From NCBI GenBank assembly GCA_019310385.1, contig JAFDEK010000073.1:1-53920 (forward strand): a stretch of 53,920 bases of DNA, read 5' to 3'. Within the stretch, counting starts at the first letter, position 1, and each line of letters starts with the position of its first letter. This DNA is from Deltaproteobacteria bacterium. Lineage in GTDB: Bacteria > Myxococcota_A > UBA9160 > UBA4427. The position numbers and the translations under genes are program-made. Under the pieces are notes generated by a model. That model was not told where the DNA came from and searched no databases. It worked only from the letters and a program-made list of their open reading frames with translations. Below are positions 51,050-53,920 of the stretch, one piece after another.

Positions 51050-52267
51050 ATGAGCGAGGACATGAGCACCGGGCCGCTGGCGGGAATTCGTGTGCTCGAC
51101 ATGGCGACCATGCTGGCCGGGCCCTACGGCGCCACCCTGCTGGGCGACATGGGGGCCGACGTCATCAAGGTCGAGTCCCACTTCGGCGACGACAGCCGCC
51201 ACCTGGGCCCCCGGCGCGGCAGCCAGCGCACCGCCTTCATGAGCCTCAACCGCAACAAGCGCGCCATCGTGGTCGACATGCGCAAGCCCGAGTCCAAGGC
51301 CGTACTGGCGCGCCTGGTGGACAGCGCCGACATCCTCATCACCAACATCCGCGGCCCGGCCCTCGCGAAACTCGGCCTCGACTACGAGGATATCAAGGCC
51401 CACAACCCGAAGATCATCTGGGTCGGCGTCACGGCCTTCGGCCCCGACGGCCCCTACGCGGGGCGCCCGGGCATCGACTTCCTGGCTCAGGGCTACGCGG
51501 GCCTGCTGGCCCAGAACGGCGAGCCCGATGGCGAAGCCGTGCGCCTCACCGTTCCCCTCATCGACGTCATGACCTCGGAGCTCGTCTGCTCCGGCGCCCT
51601 CGCCGCCCTGATCGCCCGGGGCCGCAACGGCCAGGGGCAGCGCATCGACGTCTCGTTGCTCGACGCCCTCACCCACGCCATGTGCAACCCCATCGGCGCC
51701 TACCGCAACGCCGACTTCGTGACCCCGCGCACCGGCAACCGCAGTCTCTACTTCGCGCCCTCGGGCATCTACAGCTGCAAGGACGGGCGCGTCGTCATCA
51801 CCTGCCCCTCCCAGAAGTTCTTCGTGAAGCTGTGCGAGTGCCTCGACACGGACTGGGCCAGCGACCCGCGCTTCGAAACCATCGACGCCCGCAAGCAGAA
51901 CGAGGAAGAGCTCGACCGCCTCATCAACGAGCGCTGCGGCGCCTTCGGCCGGGACGAGTTGGTGGAGAAGCTGGTCGCCGGGGACCTTCTCACCGCACCC
52001 ATCAACGACATGCCCGAGGTCGTGAACGACCCCCAGATTCTCCACAACGACATGATCGTCACCACCGAGCACGCCAGCGAGGGCGAGGTCGCGGTGACGG
52101 GCATCCCCATCAAGTTCCACGGCACTCCCGGCGGCGTCCGCCTCGCCCCGCCCGCCCAGGGCCAGCACACCGAGGAGCTCCTGGGCGAGCTGGGCTACAC
52201 CGCCGACGAGATCGCCGGCCTCGAGGAGCAGGGCATCGTGGCCACCGCGGAGCAGCTCGCACGGTGA
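51050..52267 (+). CDS. Family III CoA-transferase (CaiB/BaiF), more divergent third copy
   Basis: 405 residues: LAGIRVLDMATMLAGPYGAT, LLGDMGADVIKVESHFGDDS, LNRNKRAIVVDMRKPESK and GQRIDVSLLDALTHAM are family signatures. Catalytic Asp172 lies in PLIDVMTSELVCSGALAAL. It is more like formyl-CoA-transferase-type members than the two preceding copies, which resemble one another, so it probably has a different donor/acceptor pair. A ggagagagacgag precedes ATG 51050. It overlaps the next gene by 4 bp (GTGA). Confidence 0.87.
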   Translation: MSEDMSTGPLAGIRVLDMATMLAGPYGATLLGDMGADVIKVESHFGDDSRHLGPRRGSQRTAFMSLNRNKRAIVVDMRKPESKAVLARLVDSADILITNIRGPALAKLGLDYEDIKAHNPKIIWVGVTAFGPDGPYAGRPGIDFLAQGYAGLLAQNGEPDGEAVRLTVPLIDVMTSELVCSGALAALIARGRNGQGQRIDVSLLDALTHAMCNPIGAYRNADFVTPRTGNRSLYFAPSGIYSCKDGRVVITCPSQKFFVKLCECLDTDWASDPRFETIDARKQNEEELDRLINERCGAFGRDELVEKLVAGDLLTAPINDMPEVVNDPQILHNDMIVTTEHASEGEVAVTGIPIKFHGTPGGVRLAPPAQGQHTEELLGELGYTADEIAGLEEQGIVATAEQLAR

Positions 52268-53619
52268 GACCCGGGGCCGCCGCCCTCGCCTGCCTGCTCC
52301 TCGCCTGTGCCCCGGCCCCGCCGCCCGATGCCCCGGACATCGTGCTCATCGTGGTGGACACGCTGCGCAGCGATCACCTGCCGAGCTACGGCTATCGCCG
52401 CAACACCGCTCCCGCCCTGTCCGCGCTGGCCGACGAGGGTGTGCTCTTCGAGCGGGTGATCGCGCCCTCGAGCTGGACCAAGACCTCCATGGCCTCGATG
52501 ATGACCGGCCTGAACCCAGACGGGCACGCGGTGCGCGGCGTGGAGGACGCCCTCTCGGACAGCCTCCCCACCCTGGCCACGTCCCTCGCCCACGCGGGCT
52601 ACGCGACCATCGGCATCAACACGAACCCCTGGCTCGAGCCGGGCTTCGGCTTCGCCCGCGGCTTCGACGTCTACGAGACCCACGTCTTCAGCCCGGCGGG
52701 TGAGGTGAACCGCATCGCCCTCGCGCGCGTGGAAGAGCTGCGCCGGCGCCCCTTCCTGCTCTACGTCCACTACATGGACGTGCACGCCCCCTATCGCTTC
52801 CGCGAGGCCAGCCTGAAGGACCGGCCCCTGCGGCTTCCGGGCCGGGGTGCCGTGCCAGACGAGCTTCTCGAACACGCCTACCGCAAGGAGGGCCTGCAGG
52901 GGGCCGGCGTGCACGAACGGGTCATCCGGCTCTACGATGCGGGCATCCGCGCGGTCGACAGCGCGATCGCCGATCTGCTTCGGGAGCTCGGCAGCCAGGG
53001 TGCGCTCGACAATGCCATCGTGGCGGTCACCTCGGACCACGGCGAGGCCTTCCGGGAGCACGGCAGCGCGGAGCACGGCCGCAATCTCTATCCCGAGGTC
53101 TACGAGATTCCGCTGATCCTGCGCTGGCCCGGCCGCATTCCCGCCGGCGCCCGGATCCCCGCCCAGGTGCGCGGAGTCGATCTCGCGCCCACGCTCCTTC
53201 ACCTGGCGGGCGTCCCGATCCCACCCGGGCTGGACGGAAGCTCGCTCATGCCCTTCGATGTCAAAGCGATGGAGCCGCGCATCGCCATCGCGGCCGTCGG
53301 CCTCAACGACTACATCCCGCATCTCGACTACGTCGCGGTGGTGTCCCCCGATCGCCTCTACATCCGTGAACGGCGCAGCGGAAGCGTCGAGTTCTACGAC
53401 CTCGAGCGAGACCCGGACGCCCGTCACGACCTCGGGGCCGCCCACCCCGAGGTCGAGGACTACGCTCGGCTTCCCGGGCCCGGACTGCAGGGGACCAGGG
53501 ACCGGGAGAGGACACCGAAGGCCCGGCTCGACGAGCCCACGCGAGAGCGCCTAAGAGCCCTCGGGTACCTAGACGAGCCCGGCGAGCCCGGCGAGCAGGG
53601 CGACGCGGGGCGCCGGTAG
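52264..53619 (+). CDS. Sulfatase-fold lipoprotein with Thr at the nucleophile position
   Basis: 451 residues with a short lipoprotein signal (ACLLLACAPAP, lipobox Cys15), then an alkaline-phosphatase-superfamily domain: metal site VVDTLRSDHLPSYGY (Asp32), FLLYVHYMDVHAPY, AIVAVTSDHGEAFREHG. The sulfatase signature C/S-x-P-S-R-x4-T-G reads TKTSMASMMTG (Thr72 first), so no formylglycine can form; Thr is the nucleophile in related phosphoethanolamine and phosphoglycerol transferases. A phospho- or sulfo-ester hydrolase or transferase at the outer membrane or periplasm is likely. The tail has PGEPGEQGD repeats. GTG start overlaps the CoA-transferase stop. Confidence 0.82.
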   Translation: MRPGAAALACLLLACAPAPPPDAPDIVLIVVDTLRSDHLPSYGYRRNTAPALSALADEGVLFERVIAPSSWTKTSMASMMTGLNPDGHAVRGVEDALSDSLPTLATSLAHAGYATIGINTNPWLEPGFGFARGFDVYETHVFSPAGEVNRIALARVEELRRRPFLLYVHYMDVHAPYRFREASLKDRPLRLPGRGAVPDELLEHAYRKEGLQGAGVHERVIRLYDAGIRAVDSAIADLLRELGSQGALDNAIVAVTSDHGEAFREHGSAEHGRNLYPEVYEIPLILRWPGRIPAGARIPAQVRGVDLAPTLLHLAGVPIPPGLDGSSLMPFDVKAMEPRIAIAAVGLNDYIPHLDYVAVVSPDRLYIRERRSGSVEFYDLERDPDARHDLGAAHPEVEDYARLPGPGLQGTRDRERTPKARLDEPTRERLRALGYLDEPGEPGEQGDAGRR

Positions 53620-53783
53620 TCACGCGTCGATGATCGTCATGTTGCTCTGGATGCTGGGGCTGCTGATACAGAGTGGTCTACAGGGGCCGTCCGGCTCCCC
53701 GGGGCGCAGCCACCCGGCAGCCCCCTTTTGCTATTGTGAGTCGGTAGAGACGTAACTAGAGAATCGTCGTGAGGGTTGCAGTG

Positions 53784-53920
53784 ATGGAGACCTGCGTTCA
53801 TCGTACTTCGTTCGTGTCTGCCTTCGGCCTTCCGGTTGAATTGTTATCGGGCGTCATCATCGGGATCATCGCGGCGTGGTCCGCTCCCGCGGGCGAGCTG
53901 GACTTCGAGGTGGTCCGCGT
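53784..53920 (+). CDS. N-terminal end of a secreted or membrane protein (partial)
   Basis: The frame from ATG 53784 (gaggg 9 bp upstream; in-frame GTG at 53769) runs off the window after 45 codons. It reads METCVHRTSF, then a hydrophobic stretch (LLSGVIIGIIAAWSAPAG) that looks like a signal peptide, then ELDFEVVR. Too short for family assignment. The 164-bp gap before it contains a 41-codon ORF that does not look like a gene. Confidence 0.5.
   Translation, partial: METCVHRTSFVSAFGLPVELLSGVIIGIIAAWSAPAGELDFEVVR

Noticed and set aside
48544..52267. Recent triplication of one CaiB gene
   Set aside because: The three proteins differ throughout, including the active site, and the third is clearly more distant, so this is an old or assembled set rather than a recent tandem duplication.
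53630..53755. 41-codon ORF after the sulfatase-like gene
   Set aside because: Short, no Shine-Dalgarno, ends in Pro/Ser-rich sequence without any recognisable feature.

Overview
This is a GC-rich, densely coded bacterial window from a Gram-negative-type organism: it encodes lipoproteins, a Tat-exported periplasmic enzyme, periplasmic CuA and c-type cytochrome proteins and RND/MMPL exporters. Gene content (F420/flavin luciferase-like oxidoreductases, many acyl-CoA enzymes, family III CoA-transferases, a UGA-encoded selenoprotein SelD, a methylamine-dehydrogenase-type cluster, an HpnN-like exporter) would fit an uncultured lineage formerly placed in Deltaproteobacteria, such as Myxococcota or Binatota. 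That placement is inference; there is no rRNA or other phylogenetic marker here.

Layout. (1) 1-6519: a heme-copper reductase operon on the plus strand: a truncated membrane subunit, a CuA subunit, a catalytic subunit lacking the active-site tyrosine at both known positions, a membrane-anchored Sco/SenC protein, and an unusual cytochrome b / 2x[4Fe-4S] / MvhD-like fusion. A DUF420-type membrane protein and a 61-residue membrane peptide follow. The arrangement resembles the norSY-senC (sNOR) nitric oxide reductase type. (2) 6528-12439: selD with an in-frame UGA, two acyl-CoA dehydrogenases, a geranylgeranyl-reductase-like flavoprotein and a DUF3313-like lipoprotein. (3) 12666-16081: tightly overlapping mauB-E-D-A plus a monoheme cytochrome c, a tryptophan-tryptophylquinone (TTQ) amine dehydrogenase cluster with neither mauG nor a cupredoxin acceptor next to it. 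(4) 16168-24063: an RND exporter and a catabolic set with two non-canonical crotonases, a 3-ketosteroid-delta1-dehydrogenase-like flavoprotein, a luciferase-like oxidoreductase and a stand-alone ppGpp-hydrolase-type HD protein. (5) 24086-38012: cell-envelope genes (GT-C-like membrane proteins, methyltransferase, YfhO-like protein, dolichol-phosphate-type GT2, HpnN-like exporter) mixed with a 3'(2'),5'-bisphosphate nucleotidase, another luciferase-like enzyme and small proteins. (6) 38181-43292, minus strand: an Ltp2-like thiolase with its DUF35 partner, etfB and a frameshifted etfA, and a nitronate-monooxygenase-like enzyme. (7) 43572-53619: a three-subunit acetone-carboxylase-like enzyme followed by three tandem family III CoA-transferases, the first without the catalytic aspartate, and a sulfatase-fold lipoprotein with Thr in place of the formylglycine Cys. 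A new secreted or membrane protein begins at the right edge.

How the genes may work together (inference). Regions 4, 6 and 7 read as degradation of steroid- or ketone-like compounds: ring dehydrogenation, CoA-ester chemistry, retro-aldol or thiolytic cleavage with ETF as electron acceptor, and ATP-dependent ketone carboxylation with CoA transfer to the keto acid. Regions 1 and 3 supply periplasmic and membrane electron transfer.

The most unusual points are the ketone-carboxylase/triple-CoA-transferase locus, the Tyr-less heme-copper reductase with its cytochrome b-ferredoxin-MvhD partner, the UGA codon in selD, a 174-bp nested inverted-repeat element that ends exactly on the stop codons of two convergent genes, and a recurring pattern of unrelated 10-19 bp tandem repeats in gaps and gene ends.
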